DNA from: Streptomyces sp. WZ.A104 | Lineage (GTDB): Bacteria; Actinomycetota; Actinomycetes; Streptomycetales; Streptomycetaceae | Assembly: GCF_002382885.1 (NCBI RefSeq) | Contig: NZ_NWVL01000020.1 | Location: forward strand, 47,345 to 111,344 | Direction: 5' to 3' | Length of the DNA stretch: 64,000 nt | Part shown: piece by piece, positions 52,882-62,507 of the stretch | Layout: the number at the start of each line of letters is the position of its first letter | Numbering within the stretch: position 1 is the first letter of the stretch | The notes under the pieces: model-generated | Databases searched by the model: none | The model's input: only the letters and a program-made list of their open reading frames with translations | What the model was told of the DNA's origin: nothing | Program-made: the position numbers and the translations under genes

Positions 52882-54249
52882 GTGGTTGCTGATCTGTCGC
52901 AGCTCGTGAAGGCGTACGACGTGCGCGGAGTGGTGCCCGACCAGTGGGACGAATCACTGGCCGAACTCTTCGGGGCCGCGTTCGTCCAGGTCACGGACGC
53001 CGAGGCGATCGTGATCGGCCACGACATGCGCCCGACCTCGCCCACCCTCGCGGGGGCGTTCGCCCGGGGTGCGGCGGCCCGGGGTGCGGACGTCACACTC
53101 ATCGGGCTCTGCTCGACGGACCAGCTGTATTACGCCTCCGGCGCGCTGGACCTCCCCGGGGCGATGTTTACGGCCTCGCACAACCCGGCGCAGTACAACG
53201 GCATCAAGATGTGCCGGGCCGGTGCCGCACCGGTCGGCCAGGACACGGGCCTGGCCGAGATCCGCACACTGGTCGAACAGTGGTCGGAAGGCGCACCGCG
53301 GCCCGCCCCCTCCACCGCCCCCGGCACGATCACGGAACGTGACACGCTCACCGACTACGCGGCGCACCTCCTCGGCCTGGTCGATCTGACGGCGATCCGC
53401 CCCCTGAAGGTCGTGGTGGACGCGGGCAACGGCATGGGCGGCCACACAGTCCCCACGGTCCTCAAGGGCCTCCCACTCGACGTCGTACCCATGTACTTCG
53501 AGCTGGACGGCACCTTCCCGAACCACGAGGCCAACCCCCTCGATCCGAAGAACATCGTCGACCTCCAGGCCCGTGTCCTCGCCGAGGGGGCCGACCTCGG
53601 CCTCGCCTTCGACGGCGACGCGGACCGCTGCTTCGTGGTCGACGAGCGGGGCGCGGGCGTCTCGCCGTCCGCGATCACGGCCCTGGTAGCCGCCCGCGAA
53701 CTGGCCCGCAACGGCGGCGAGGGCATCGTCATCCACAACCTGATCACCTCCTCGTCCGTCCCCGAGGTCGTCCGCGAGAACGGCGGCACCCCGGTCCGCA
53801 CCCGGGTCGGCCACTCCTTCATCAAGACGGAGATGGCCGAGCACGGCGCCATCTTCGGCGGCGAGCACTCGGCGCACTACTACTTCCGCGACTTCTGGAA
53901 CGCCGATACGGGCATGCTCGCCGCCCTCCACGTCCTTGCCGCGCTGGGCGGCCAGCGGAAGCCGCTCTCGGAGCTGGTCGCCGAGTACGACCGGTACGCG
54001 GGATCCGGCGAGATCAACTCGACCGTTGCCGACCAGGCCGCCAGTCTCACCGAGGTCAAGAAGACCTACGGCACCCGCGACGACGTCACCTTCGACGACC
54101 TGGACGGCCTCACGGTCACGACGCCCGACTGGTGGTTCAACCTCCGAGCCTCGAACACGGAGCCCCTGCTGCGCCTGAACGTCGAGGCGAGGGACGAGAC
54201 GACGATGGCGGCGGTACGTGACGAGGTCCTGAGCCTGATCAGGCGCTAG
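52882..54249 (+). CDS. manB: Phosphomannomutase
   Basis: 455 residues from GTG, with a strong AGGAGG seven bases before. It interconverts mannose-6-P and mannose-1-P (family members often also use glucose-P). Active-site phosphoserine in TASHNPAQYNG, metal loop DGDADRCFVVDE, sugar loop GGEHSAHYYF, phosphate-binding RASNTEPLLRLNVEA. Complete and of normal length. With manA and manC it connects glycolysis to GDP-mannose; the locus (manB, then SIS isomerase and manA) is conserved. Confidence 0.95.
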   Translation: MVADLSQLVKAYDVRGVVPDQWDESLAELFGAAFVQVTDAEAIVIGHDMRPTSPTLAGAFARGAAARGADVTLIGLCSTDQLYYASGALDLPGAMFTASHNPAQYNGIKMCRAGAAPVGQDTGLAEIRTLVEQWSEGAPRPAPSTAPGTITERDTLTDYAAHLLGLVDLTAIRPLKVVVDAGNGMGGHTVPTVLKGLPLDVVPMYFELDGTFPNHEANPLDPKNIVDLQARVLAEGADLGLAFDGDADRCFVVDERGAGVSPSAITALVAARELARNGGEGIVIHNLITSSSVPEVVRENGGTPVRTRVGHSFIKTEMAEHGAIFGGEHSAHYYFRDFWNADTGMLAALHVLAALGGQRKPLSELVAEYDRYAGSGEINSTVADQAASLTEVKKTYGTRDDVTFDDLDGLTVTTPDWWFNLRASNTEPLLRLNVEARDETTMAAVRDEVLSLIRR

Positions 54250-54745
54250 CTTGCCCTCTCACTCCGGCGGCTTCGGCCGCTGGTTCGCCCCCTCCGGCGA
54301 TCTTCCAGTTCCCGCGGAGTTGGTAACCCACCCTGTCCGGTGTTGGGCATCCTGGCCTTCAGCCGGCGCGGCTCGTTCAACCGGCGCGTCTCCTTCACCG
54401 CTCGTCCGCTTTCCCCAGCTCCTCCGCCCACCTCGGCTTTCCCCTCCCAGCTCCTCAGCCCTCGTCCTCTTCCCCCCCCGGCCTACCCCAGCCCCTCCGG
54501 CGATCGAGTAGCGGGGTCCGGGGCAGAGCCCCGGTTACGGGAAGGGGCGGGTAGGGGAAAAGCCCGCCGCAGGCGCCCCCATCCGAGGCCCCGCTCCGCC
54601 CGGCCCCCGCCCACCGCGCCCCCCCCACCCCGCCCATCCCCGGTTTCCTCCCCCCAGCCAGGCCGCGCCCCCGCCACCCCAGCGGTAGGCTGACGACGCC
54701 TGATCCACGTGGATCGGGACTCGCATGCTCGAAGGGACTCACCCC
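54250..54745. repeat. Intergenic C-rich spacer with a REP-like streptomycete element
   Basis: No gene. At about 54495-54596 lies a unit of the kind scattered through many streptomycete intergenic regions: GAGTAGCGGGGTCCGGGG, then CAGAGCCCCGG, then GGAAGGGGCGGG, then AAAAGCCCGCCGC. It contains the hairpin CCGGGGC-AGA-GCCCCGG (54518-54534). The flanks are strongly C-rich on the plus strand. I recall the element as common but cannot check copy number. Confidence 0.55.
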
Positions 54746-54928
54746 ATGCCGCTCGAAGCCGGCCTCCTGGAGATCCTGGCCTGCCCGGCCTGCCACGCCC
54801 CGCTCGACGACCGCTCGTCGGCCGACAGCCCCGAGCTGGTCTGCACCGGTGCGGACTGCGGCCTGGCCTACCCGGTCCGGGACGGCATCCCGGTGCTGCT
54901 CGTGGACGAGGCCCGCCGCCCCGCCTGA
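54746..54928 (+). CDS. Trm112-family small zinc protein
   Basis: 60 residues from [20 protein letters not shown]. The C-P-x-C knuckle (CPAC) plus [22 protein letters not shown] forms the Trm112/YcaR zinc-binding fold. Family members activate methyltransferases or act in cell-wall or other pathways in bacteria. AAGGGA lies about 8 nt before the ATG. It precedes the SIS-domain gene by 276 bp and usually sits in the manB-manA cluster. Confidence 0.88.
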   Translation: MPLEAGLLEILACPACHAPLDDRSSADSPELVCTGADCGLAYPVRDGIPVLLVDEARRPA

Positions 54929-55204
54929 CCGCGAGCGAAGCGGGTACGGGGCACCGACGACGTACGAACGTACGAGAGCCGGTCCGACCGTACGCGGGGC
55001 AGGGCACGCCCAAGGCGGACCGTTCGCTGCGACCGCCCCGGCGACCGGGTGTGACCGGCACGCCGCAGGTATCGCCACCACGCACCGCCACGAGGCAGAA
55101 CCACAGCACCACAGCACGGCCACAGGCGCGCCCCCTGCCCCCCCCCGGCACCCCGCCCCGCACCCGCATCCCGCACCCCACCCGGTGATCGGAGGCCCAC
55201 CGCC

Positions 55205-56341
55205 ATGCTCGACGAGTCCCTGCTCGACGCCCCGGAAGCCCTCGCCCGAGCCGACCGCCGCGATCTGCTTCGCGGCGCGGCCGAGGCAGGCGCCCGCGTA
55301 CGTACCGCCGCCCGGCACGCCGCCGAGGCGGGCATCGGTGGCCTGGCCCCGGAGGGCCGGCCCCGAGCCGTCCTCGTCGCGGGCCCCGGAACCGCCGCAT
55401 CCGGCGTCGCCGACCTGATCGGCGCACTGGCGGGCGCGGCCGCCCCCGTGACCCGGATCCACCCCACGGGAGTCGCCCCCGCCCCCGGCGCCCTGCGCTG
55501 GACCCTGCCCGGCTGGGCCGGGTCCGTGGATCTGCTCCTCATCGCGACCGCCGACGGCTCCGAACCGGGGCTCGCCCTGCTGGCCGAGCAGGCGTACCGC
55601 CGCGGCTGCACGGTCGTCGCCGTCGCTCCTACCCGCTCGCCGCTGCGCGAGTCGGTCGACGGAGGGCACGGCCTGGTGGTCCCGATGGCGGCTGCCCCGC
55701 ACGGGGAGTACGACGCGGAGACCTCGGCCGCGGGCCCGGGCACACTGTGGGCGCTGCTCACCCCGCTCCTGGCCCTCCTGGACCGGGTCGGCCTGGTGAC
55801 CGCTCCCCCCGAGGAGCTGCAGAAGGTGGCGGACCGCCTCGACCGCACCGCGGAACGCTGCGGCCCGGCCATCGCCACGTACAGCAACCCGGCCAAGACG
55901 CTCGCCGCCGAGCTCGCGGACAGCCTGCCCCTGCTGTGGACGGAGGGCGACGCGGCAGGCCCGGTCGGCCGCCGCTTCGCCGCCGTACTCGCCGAGCTGG
56001 CGGGCCGTCCCGCCCTCGCCGCGGAACTCCCCGAGGCCCTGCCCTCGCACGGCACGCTGCTGGCCGGGGACTTCGCGGCGGGCGCCGACCCCGACGACTT
56101 CTTCCGCGACCGGGTCGAGGAGGGGGAGACGCTGAGAGCCCGAGTGGTTCTCCTCCGGGACCGCCCCACGGGCGGCCTCAGCGCCTACCCGGCCGCCCGG
56201 GAGCTGGCGCTCGGCCACGACACCCCCGTCAGCGAACTGGAACCGGACGAGGGCAGCGACCTGGAGGCCCTCGCCGAACTGCTCGCGATCACCGACTTCG
56301 CGGCGGTCTACCTGTCGCTGGCCTCGTCCCCCCAGCCCTGA
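55205..56341 (+). CDS. SIS-domain sugar isomerase (phosphoglucose/phosphomannose isomerase type)
   Basis: 378 residues from MLDESLLDAPEALA. The SIS fold is shown by VLVAGPGTAASGVADLIGAL and LLLIATADGSEPGLALLAEQ, and the C-terminal half resembles the bifunctional PGI/PMI family (ATYSNPAKTLAAELADSLPLLW, DDFFRDRVEEGETLRARVVLL). It would interconvert glucose-6-P, fructose-6-P and mannose-6-P. It stands next to manA, which catalyses an overlapping step, so one may be specialised. Several conserved family loops look diverged, so activity is uncertain. Confidence 0.8.
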   Translation: MLDESLLDAPEALARADRRDLLRGAAEAGARVRTAARHAAEAGIGGLAPEGRPRAVLVAGPGTAASGVADLIGALAGAAAPVTRIHPTGVAPAPGALRWTLPGWAGSVDLLLIATADGSEPGLALLAEQAYRRGCTVVAVAPTRSPLRESVDGGHGLVVPMAAAPHGEYDAETSAAGPGTLWALLTPLLALLDRVGLVTAPPEELQKVADRLDRTAERCGPAIATYSNPAKTLAAELADSLPLLWTEGDAAGPVGRRFAAVLAELAGRPALAAELPEALPSHGTLLAGDFAAGADPDDFFRDRVEEGETLRARVVLLRDRPTGGLSAYPAARELALGHDTPVSELEPDEGSDLEALAELLAITDFAAVYLSLASSPQP

Positions 56342-56411
56342 CGCCTCCCCCCGAACCATCAACGCGCCCCCATCTCCGTGTCTCCAAATCTCCACCCCCG
56401 AGGACGACTTC

Positions 56412-57632
56412 ATGGACCGGCTGTCCAACACCGTGCGCCCCTACGCCTGGGGGTCCACCACGGCCATCCCCGCCCTGCTGGGCATCGAGCCCACCGGCGA
56501 ACCGCAGGCCGAGATGTGGATGGGAGCCCACCCCGGAGCGCCCTCGCGGGTCAGCAGGTCCGGTCGGGCGAGCAGGTCCGGTCAGACCGGCATGGCCAGC
56601 CGCACCACCGTGCCCGATGACACGGAGCTCGCGCTCACCGAGGTCATCGCAGCCGACCCGGAGGGGGAGCTCGGCGCAACCACGGTCGACCGGTTCGGCC
56701 CCCGCCTCCCCTTCCTCCTGAAGCTCCTCGCCGCCGGCGCCCCCCTGTCCCTCCAGGTCCACCCGAACCTGGACCAGGCCCGCGAGGGCTACGCCGACGA
56801 GGAGGCCCGGGGCGTCCCGATCGACGCACCGCACCGCACGTACAAGGACGCCAACCACAAGCCCGAACTGATCTGCGCCCTCACCCCCTTCGACGGCCTG
56901 TGCGGCTTTCGCAGGCCCGCCGAGGCGGCGGACGCGATGGAGGCGCTGGGAGTCGACTCCCTCAAGCCGTACGTGGATCTCCTCCGCGCCCACCCCGAAG
57001 AGGCCGCCCTCCGCGAGGTGCTCACGGCGATCCTCGGCGCGGACCCGGCGGAGATGGCCGAGACCGTCGAGCAGGCGGCAGCCGCCGCCGAACGCCTCGG
57101 CGGCGCCCATGCCCCGTACGCCCGCATCGCCCACCACTTCCCCGGCGACCCCGGCGTCCTGGCGGCCATGCTGCTGAACTACGTACAACTCCAGCCCGGC
57201 GAAGCCCTGTTCCTCGGTGCAGGGGTCCCCCACGCCTACCTCGACGGCCTCGGCGTCGAGATCATGGCCAACTCGGACAATGTGCTGCGCTGCGGCCTGA
57301 CTCCCAAGCACATCGACGTCCCCGAACTCCTTCGCATCGTCCGCTTCGAGGCCACCGAACCCGGCGTGCTGCGCCCCGAGGCAGCCCCGTCGGGCGAGGA
57401 GTTGTACGAGACCCCCGTCGACGAGTTCGCCCTGTCCCGCTACACCCTCGCGTCCGGGGCGGCCCCCGCCGTACTGACCGCCCCCACCCCGCAGATCCTG
57501 CTTTGCACCGCAGGAACCGTCCGGGTCGGCGAGCTGTCGCTGAGCCCGGGTGAGTCGGTCTTCGTACCGGCCGGTGAACCGGTCGAAGCGGCCGGAGCGG
57601 GCACGCTCTTCCGAGCCACAGTGGCCGCCTGA
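56412..57632 (+). CDS. manA: Mannose-6-phosphate isomerase, class I
   Basis: 406 residues from MDRLSNTVRPYAWGSTTAIP. Converts fructose-6-P to mannose-6-P (zinc enzyme). Metal and substrate motifs: AEMWMGAHPGAPS, PLSLQVHPNLDQAREGY, NHKPELICALTPFDGLCG, GVPHAYLDGLGVEIMANSDN and VRCGLTPKH-type LRCGLTPKHIDVPEL. An Arg/Ser/Gly-rich insertion (RVSRSGRASRSGQTG, around residues 46-61) comes from a short tandem repeat in the DNA. Otherwise intact. Confidence 0.95.
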   Translation: MDRLSNTVRPYAWGSTTAIPALLGIEPTGEPQAEMWMGAHPGAPSRVSRSGRASRSGQTGMASRTTVPDDTELALTEVIAADPEGELGATTVDRFGPRLPFLLKLLAAGAPLSLQVHPNLDQAREGYADEEARGVPIDAPHRTYKDANHKPELICALTPFDGLCGFRRPAEAADAMEALGVDSLKPYVDLLRAHPEEAALREVLTAILGADPAEMAETVEQAAAAAERLGGAHAPYARIAHHFPGDPGVLAAMLLNYVQLQPGEALFLGAGVPHAYLDGLGVEIMANSDNVLRCGLTPKHIDVPELLRIVRFEATEPGVLRPEAAPSGEELYETPVDEFALSRYTLASGAAPAVLTAPTPQILLCTAGTVRVGELSLSPGESVFVPAGEPVEAAGAGTLFRATVAA

Positions 57633-57744
57633 CCCAGGGTCCGACACCCGCCGTCCGGTCCAACTTCGGCTCGTCGGCTGCAACAATGTGCCGCCTCACC
57701 GCGACGGCGGATGCCGCGCACCGACGAAGGGACGGCACGCACCT

Positions 57745-58830
57745 ATGAGCGCGTCAGGCGGAACCAAGGCGATCGTGGCGGCACTCGTCGCCAACCTCTC
57801 GATCGCCGTCGCCAAATTCGTGGCGTTTCTCTTCAGTGGCTCCTCGTCGATGCTCGCGGAGAGCGTCCACTCGCTCGCCGACTCGGGCAACCAGGGACTC
57901 CTGCTACTCGGCGGCAAGAAGGCGAAGCGCGAGGCGACACCGCAGCACCCCTTCGGCTACGGGCGCGAGCGCTACATCTACGCATTCCTCGTCTCCATCG
58001 TCCTCTTCTCGGTGGGTGGCATGTTCGCGGTGTACGAGGGTTACGAGAAGATCAAGCACCCGCACGCGATCGAGGCCTGGTACTGGCCGGTCGGGGTCCT
58101 GGTCTTCGCGATCATCGCCGAGACCTTCTCCTTCCGTATGGCGATCAAGGAGTCCAACGAGACGCGCGGCGATCGCTCCTGGACCGAGTTCGTCCGCCAC
58201 GCCAAGGCTCCGGAGCTCCCGGTCGTCCTCCTGGAGGACCTCGGTGCCCTCGTCGGTCTGTTCCTGGCGCTCGGCGGCGTCAGTCTCGCCCTGGCCACCG
58301 GCAACGGGGTCTGGGACGGCATCGGCACCCTGTGCATCGGCATCCTCCTGATCGTCATCGCGATCGTCCTCGCCGCCGAGACGAAGTCCCTCCTGCTCGG
58401 CGAGTCCGCGGGAATCGAGGACGTCGAGAAGATCAAGGCGGCCGTGGTCGACGGAGACACCGTCACCGGGATCATCCACATGCGCACCCTCCACCTGGGC
58501 CCCGAGGAACTGCTGGTCGCCGCCAAGATCGCGGTCCAGCACGACGACACGGCGACCGAGGTCGCCAACGCGATCAACGCCGCCGAGAACCGCATCCGCG
58601 ACGCCGTCCCGATCGCCCGCGTCATCTATCTGGAGCCGGACATCTTCGACGCGGAGGCAGCCACAAAGGGAACCAACCCGGCCAAGCCCCCCACCACGCC
58701 CTCCACCCCCAATACATCCACCGGCACAACCCCCGCCCCGGGCACCGGCACGATCCCCGGCACGGACACCGACACGACCTCTGGCACGACCTCTGGCACC
58801 GACCACCTCCCGAAGGATTCCGGCCACTGA
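57745..58830 (+). CDS. Cation diffusion facilitator (zinc/divalent metal efflux)
   Basis: 361 residues from MSASGGTKAIVAAL. Four or more TM helices; the transport site H42-S-L-A-D46 is in ESVHSLADSGNQGLLLLG, and a second acidic/His cluster lies in the later helix pair (VLLEDLGALVGLFLALGG). The C-terminal cytoplasmic metal-sensing domain follows (MRTLHLGPEELLVAAKIAV). A ~60-residue Thr/Pro/Gly tail (repeats of TGT, TSGT) is unusual. Exports Zn, Co or similar ions by proton exchange. The metal is not identifiable. Confidence 0.9.
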   Translation: MSASGGTKAIVAALVANLSIAVAKFVAFLFSGSSSMLAESVHSLADSGNQGLLLLGGKKAKREATPQHPFGYGRERYIYAFLVSIVLFSVGGMFAVYEGYEKIKHPHAIEAWYWPVGVLVFAIIAETFSFRMAIKESNETRGDRSWTEFVRHAKAPELPVVLLEDLGALVGLFLALGGVSLALATGNGVWDGIGTLCIGILLIVIAIVLAAETKSLLLGESAGIEDVEKIKAAVVDGDTVTGIIHMRTLHLGPEELLVAAKIAVQHDDTATEVANAINAAENRIRDAVPIARVIYLEPDIFDAEAATKGTNPAKPPTTPSTPNTSTGTTPAPGTGTIPGTDTDTTSGTTSGTDHLPKDSGH

Positions 58831-59105
58831 CCCACCACACACCAGCCCCGATCGTCCGGTGACCCCTCCCACACGCCCCTGTGCCCAGACGGGCTGGGGC
58901 TCACTGGGCCGTTCGGTGTAGATTCGGATACGGATAACAGACGTCGCTGCTGATGGCGGTCGACCGGCTGGCAGGAGCGAGCCGGGCGAGGGACAGAGGG
59001 CCTCCGACGGACTGCACTGCGAACGCCCGGGCATTCGTGTGCCCCGCCACCGCAGAGTCAGCCCAGACAACCCCACCCTCGACCCATCACGAGGAGCAGC
59101 CCGTT

Positions 59106-60563
59106 ATGACGACGGCAACCAACAGCCAGGACTTCAAGGTCGCCGATCTCTCCCTCGCCGCATTCGGGCGTAAGGAGATCACTCTCGCCGAGCACGAGAT
59201 GCCCGGCCTGATGTCGATTCGTAAGGAGTACGCCGCGGCTCAGCCGCTGGCGGGTGCGCGGATCACCGGTTCGCTGCACATGACGGTGCAGACGGCCGTG
59301 CTGATCGAGACGCTGGTCGCGCTCGGCGCGGAGGTCCGCTGGGCCTCCTGCAACATCTTCTCCACCCAGGACCACGCCGCCGCGGCCATCGCGGTCGGCC
59401 CGAACGGCACTCCGGAAGCCCCTGCGGGCGTCCCGGTCTTCGCGTGGAAGGGCGAGACGCTGGAGGAGTACTGGTGGTGCACGGAGCAGGCGCTGACCTG
59501 GCCGAACACCCCCACCGGCGGTCCGAACATGATCCTCGACGACGGCGGTGACGCGACCCTCCTCGTCCACAAGGGTGTCGAGTTCGAGAAGGCGGGCGCC
59601 GCCCCGGACCCGTCGACCGCGGACAGTGAGGAGTACGCCCACATCCTCACCCTGCTGAACCGCACCCTTGGCGAGTCCCCGCAGAAGTGGACCCAGCTGG
59701 CCTCCGAGATCCGTGGTGTCACGGAGGAGACCACGACGGGTGTGCACCGCCTCTACGAGATGCATCGTGACGGGACCCTCCTGTTCCCCGCGATCAATGT
59801 GAATGACGCGGTGACGAAGTCGAAGTTCGACAACAAGTACGGCTGCCGTCACTCGCTGATCGACGGGATCAACCGGGCCACGGATGTTCTGATCGGTGGC
59901 AAGACGGCCGTCGTGTTCGGTTACGGCGATGTGGGCAAGGGCTGTGCGGAGTCGCTGCGTGGTCAGGGCGCTCGGGTGATCGTCACGGAGGTCGACCCGA
60001 TCTGTGCGCTGCAGGCGGCGATGGACGGCTATCAGGTGACCACGCTCGACGAGGTCGTCGAGACGGCGGACATCTTCGTCACCACGACGGGCAACAAGGA
60101 CATCATCATGGCCAAGGACATGGCCCGGATGAAGCACCAGGCGATCGTCGGGAACATCGGTCACTTCGACAACGAGATCGACATGGCAGGTCTCGCGAAG
60201 ATCGACGGGATCGTGAAGGACGAGGTCAAGCCGCAGGTCCACACCTGGACGTTCCCCGACGGCAAGGTCCTCATCGTCCTCTCCGAGGGTCGCTTGCTGA
60301 ACCTGGGCAACGCCACCGGCCACCCCTCCTTCGTCATGTCGAACTCCTTCGCGGATCAGACGCTGGCGCAGATCGAGCTGTTCACGAAGCCCGAGGAGTA
60401 CCCGACCGACGTGTACGTGCTGCCCAAGCACCTGGACGAGAAGGTCGCCCGTCTCCACCTCGACGCACTCGGCGTCAAGCTGACCACGCTGCGGCCGGAA
60501 CAGGCGGCGTACATCGGCGTCGAGGTCGAGGGCCCGTACAAGCCCGATCACTACCGCTACTGA
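59106..60563 (+). CDS. ahcY: S-adenosylhomocysteine hydrolase
   Basis: 485 residues from [14 protein letters not shown], with GAGGAG upstream. It splits SAH to adenosine and homocysteine, closing the methyl cycle. [18 protein letters not shown] [48 protein letters not shown], the NAD site [16 protein letters not shown], and the C-terminal [18 protein letters not shown] and YKPDHYRY are all intact. The 275-bp upstream region holds TAGATT-like -10 sequence near 58917 but no recognisable SAH riboswitch. Confidence 0.97.
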   Translation: MTTATNSQDFKVADLSLAAFGRKEITLAEHEMPGLMSIRKEYAAAQPLAGARITGSLHMTVQTAVLIETLVALGAEVRWASCNIFSTQDHAAAAIAVGPNGTPEAPAGVPVFAWKGETLEEYWWCTEQALTWPNTPTGGPNMILDDGGDATLLVHKGVEFEKAGAAPDPSTADSEEYAHILTLLNRTLGESPQKWTQLASEIRGVTEETTTGVHRLYEMHRDGTLLFPAINVNDAVTKSKFDNKYGCRHSLIDGINRATDVLIGGKTAVVFGYGDVGKGCAESLRGQGARVIVTEVDPICALQAAMDGYQVTTLDEVVETADIFVTTTGNKDIIMAKDMARMKHQAIVGNIGHFDNEIDMAGLAKIDGIVKDEVKPQVHTWTFPDGKVLIVLSEGRLLNLGNATGHPSFVMSNSFADQTLAQIELFTKPEEYPTDVYVLPKHLDEKVARLHLDALGVKLTTLRPEQAAYIGVEVEGPYKPDHYRY

Positions 60564-60576
60564 CGCGCTACTGACC
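60553..60576. repeat. Direct repeat of the ahcY 3' end including its stop
   Basis: CGCTACTGAC occurs at 60555-60564 (last codons and stop of ahcY) and again at 60566-60575. Confidence 0.85.
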
Positions 60577-60584
60577 GGCGGTCC

Positions 60585-60629
60585 GCCCCTCGGTGTGCGG
60601 AAGGATCGACCTCCCGCGCACCGAGGGGC
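60585..60629 (+). terminator. Terminator-like hairpin after ahcY
   Basis: Arms 60585-60600 and 60614-60629 pair over 16 bp with one G-U, loop 13 nt. A second strong hairpin (60704-60713 with 60725-60734, CAGGCCCCCG) follows, so the ahcY transcript probably ends here. Confidence 0.7.
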
Positions 60630-60703
60630 ATCACAGCCCTCGGCAGCAGTCCAGCGGAACCAGCAGAACTAGCAGGTCAAGCAGGTCAAGCAGCGTCCGA
60701 GAA

Positions 60704-60734
60704 CAGGCCCCCGCACCCCCGTGTCGGGGGCCTG
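60704..60734. terminator. Second hairpin downstream of ahcY
   Basis: CAGGCCCCCG and CGGGGGCCTG are perfect complements around CACCCCCGTGT. The stretch 60640-60700 in front has short AGCAG(G)TCAA repeats. Confidence 0.65.
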
Positions 60735-60805
60735 CTCCCGTTACCGCCACCTACCGCCCCACCGCCCTACCGCTCCCGAACAGCCCGAGGAACCCGAAGG
60801 ACCCC

Positions 60806-61471
60806 ATGCCCCGCGGCAGGTATTCGCTCCACGACCTTCACGATCACACCCCCCTCGGTGAAGAACACTTCCACTGCGCCCCCGGCCCCTCCGGCTGGCG
60901 CTACGTCTCCCAGACCACGTCCCCCTCGGGCGACCACCTAGGCTCCGTCGACCTGGCCCTGGACGAGCTGGGCCGCCCCATCCGTCTCGAACTGCATGCC
61001 GCGAGCTGGCAGGTCCGAGGAGCCGCCCTGGAAGGCGTCACCTGGGTCCGGGCCGACCCGACCGGCGCTCACGCCACCGAAGGCAATGTCCGTGCCCACG
61101 CCTTCGCCGGCGCATCCCCCGCATTCCTCATCGCCATGACCCGTCTCCTGCGCCTCACCCCCGATTCCCCCACGACCCGCGTCCGCGTGGTCACCTTCAC
61201 GGACCCGGTCCTCGCGCCCCGGACCGTCGATCAGTCCTGGGCTCTGGTGAACAGTGAAGCGCACGCCACTGACAACGGCCCCCTGACCGTGGACGAATAC
61301 CAGGTCAGCGCCCTGGACACCGGGGAACAGCACGCGGTTCACATCGCCGGCGATGTGGTCCTCGCCGCCCCCGGCATCGAGCTCGAACACCTGGAGACAC
61401 CCCCGTCGCCCCGTCCGCCCGGCCCCCCGCCCCGGACCGCACCGGACGCCTCGCAGCCGTACAACCTCTAG
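60806..61471 (+). CDS. Uncharacterised protein
   Basis: 221 residues from MPRGRYSLHDLHDHTPLG (AAGGA 5 nt before). A beta-rich domain (SGWRYVSQTTSPSGDHLGSV; RLELHAASWQVRGAALEGVT; TVDEYQVSALDTGEQHAV) with no signal peptide or recognised family. The C-terminal 25 residues are Pro-rich. It is convergent with the RDD gene; the two stop codons share the palindrome CTAG. Neighbouring genes suggest no particular pathway. Confidence 0.65.
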   Translation: MPRGRYSLHDLHDHTPLGEEHFHCAPGPSGWRYVSQTTSPSGDHLGSVDLALDELGRPIRLELHAASWQVRGAALEGVTWVRADPTGAHATEGNVRAHAFAGASPAFLIAMTRLLRLTPDSPTTRVRVVTFTDPVLAPRTVDQSWALVNSEAHATDNGPLTVDEYQVSALDTGEQHAVHIAGDVVLAAPGIELEHLETPPSPRPPGPPPRTAPDASQPYNL

Positions 61472-62388
61472 CCGGGCGGAGCGAACCCCGCAGAAGGCGA
61501 GCCCCCGCCCTCGGCGGCCCACGCTGCCCCCGCAGCATCCAAGCGCCCCCCAGGCGCGGGAGCCCCGGTACTTCCAGCCGGCAGGGTCGGTCCACCACCC
61601 CCAGCAGGCACGAACAGACCGGGCCCTTCCACCCGCCCCGGACCGAACACGCGCCGCGCATCCCGCGCCTGACGCTCATGGACCACCGCAGCCAGGAAGG
61701 CGGCCGCCGGAACGCCCTGCGGCGCCGTCGTTCCCGTCCGCGACACCAGCTCACCGGCCAGCCGCTCCGCGATGGAACGGCCCACGCCGGGGTCCAGCTG
61801 CTGCATCCGCGTCAAGTACTGCCTTATGGCAAGCCATAGTTCGTCCGGCACGGCGGACAGGTCCAACTGCGAGAACCGGCCGACCAGCCACGGCGGGGGA
61901 GGCGGCACGGCCATGGACCGCCCCGACGCCGCGACCCGCTCCCGGACGACCAGGGTCCCGGCGAACACATCACCGAGCCGACGCCCCCGCGCCGACACCA
62001 GGGAGGCGATGGAGGCCACGGCACCGAACGTCATGAGGATCTCGGCGAGCCCCATGGCCCCGCGCACCAGAGCGTGCCGGAATCGGATAGGTCCGCCGTC
62101 GTCCCGCACCACGCGCAGCCCGCAGGCCAGCTTCCCGAGCGAGCGGCCGTGGCTCAGCGTCTCGACGGCGACCGGCCCACCGATCAGAACCAGCAGGAAC
62201 GACGCGACCCCGACCGCTGCGACGGCCGCTTCGTCCAAGGAGGCGGAGGCGATCCCCAAAACGATGGAAATCAGAATGAAAACGGTGAAAGTCACTGACA
62301 GATCGATCGCCGCAGCCAGGGCCCGACTCGGCAACCTCGCCGGCCTCAGCCCCAGAACGACCGCGTCCCCGGTCACCAGCTCACTCAT
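61468..62388 (-). CDS. RDD-family membrane protein
   Basis: 306 residues from MSELVTGDAVVLGLRPARLP. The RDD domain is clear: an early Arg (PARLPSRALAAAIDLS), FTVFILISIVLGI, then GRSLGKLACGLRVVRDDGG and VSARGRRLGDVFAGTLVVRE, with three or four TM helices. The C-terminal ~130 residues are cytoplasmic and Pro/Gly-rich. RDD proteins may transport solutes or sodium. It is divergent from the SpoIIM-like gene, a pairing conserved in actinobacteria. Confidence 0.88.
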   Translation of the reverse strand: MSELVTGDAVVLGLRPARLPSRALAAAIDLSVTFTVFILISIVLGIASASLDEAAVAAVGVASFLLVLIGGPVAVETLSHGRSLGKLACGLRVVRDDGGPIRFRHALVRGAMGLAEILMTFGAVASIASLVSARGRRLGDVFAGTLVVRERVAASGRSMAVPPPPPWLVGRFSQLDLSAVPDELWLAIRQYLTRMQQLDPGVGRSIAERLAGELVSRTGTTAPQGVPAAAFLAAVVHERQARDARRVFGPGRVEGPGLFVPAGGGGPTLPAGSTGAPAPGGRLDAAGAAWAAEGGGSPSAGFAPPG

Positions 62389-62507
62389 CGGGCCCCACCC
62401 TTCGCCGACCTTCTCTGCCCCAGCCGGGCCCAGTCTGCCAAGCTGACCGGCAGCGCGCCGCAGTAGTACGGACCCGTACGCACCCTTGCCAGGAGCAACA
62501 GCCGCCC

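Noticed and set aside
58831..59105. SAH riboswitch in front of ahcY
   Set aside because: The conserved core elements of the known SAH aptamer were not found by eye; only a weak promoter-like sequence and GC-rich spacer are seen.
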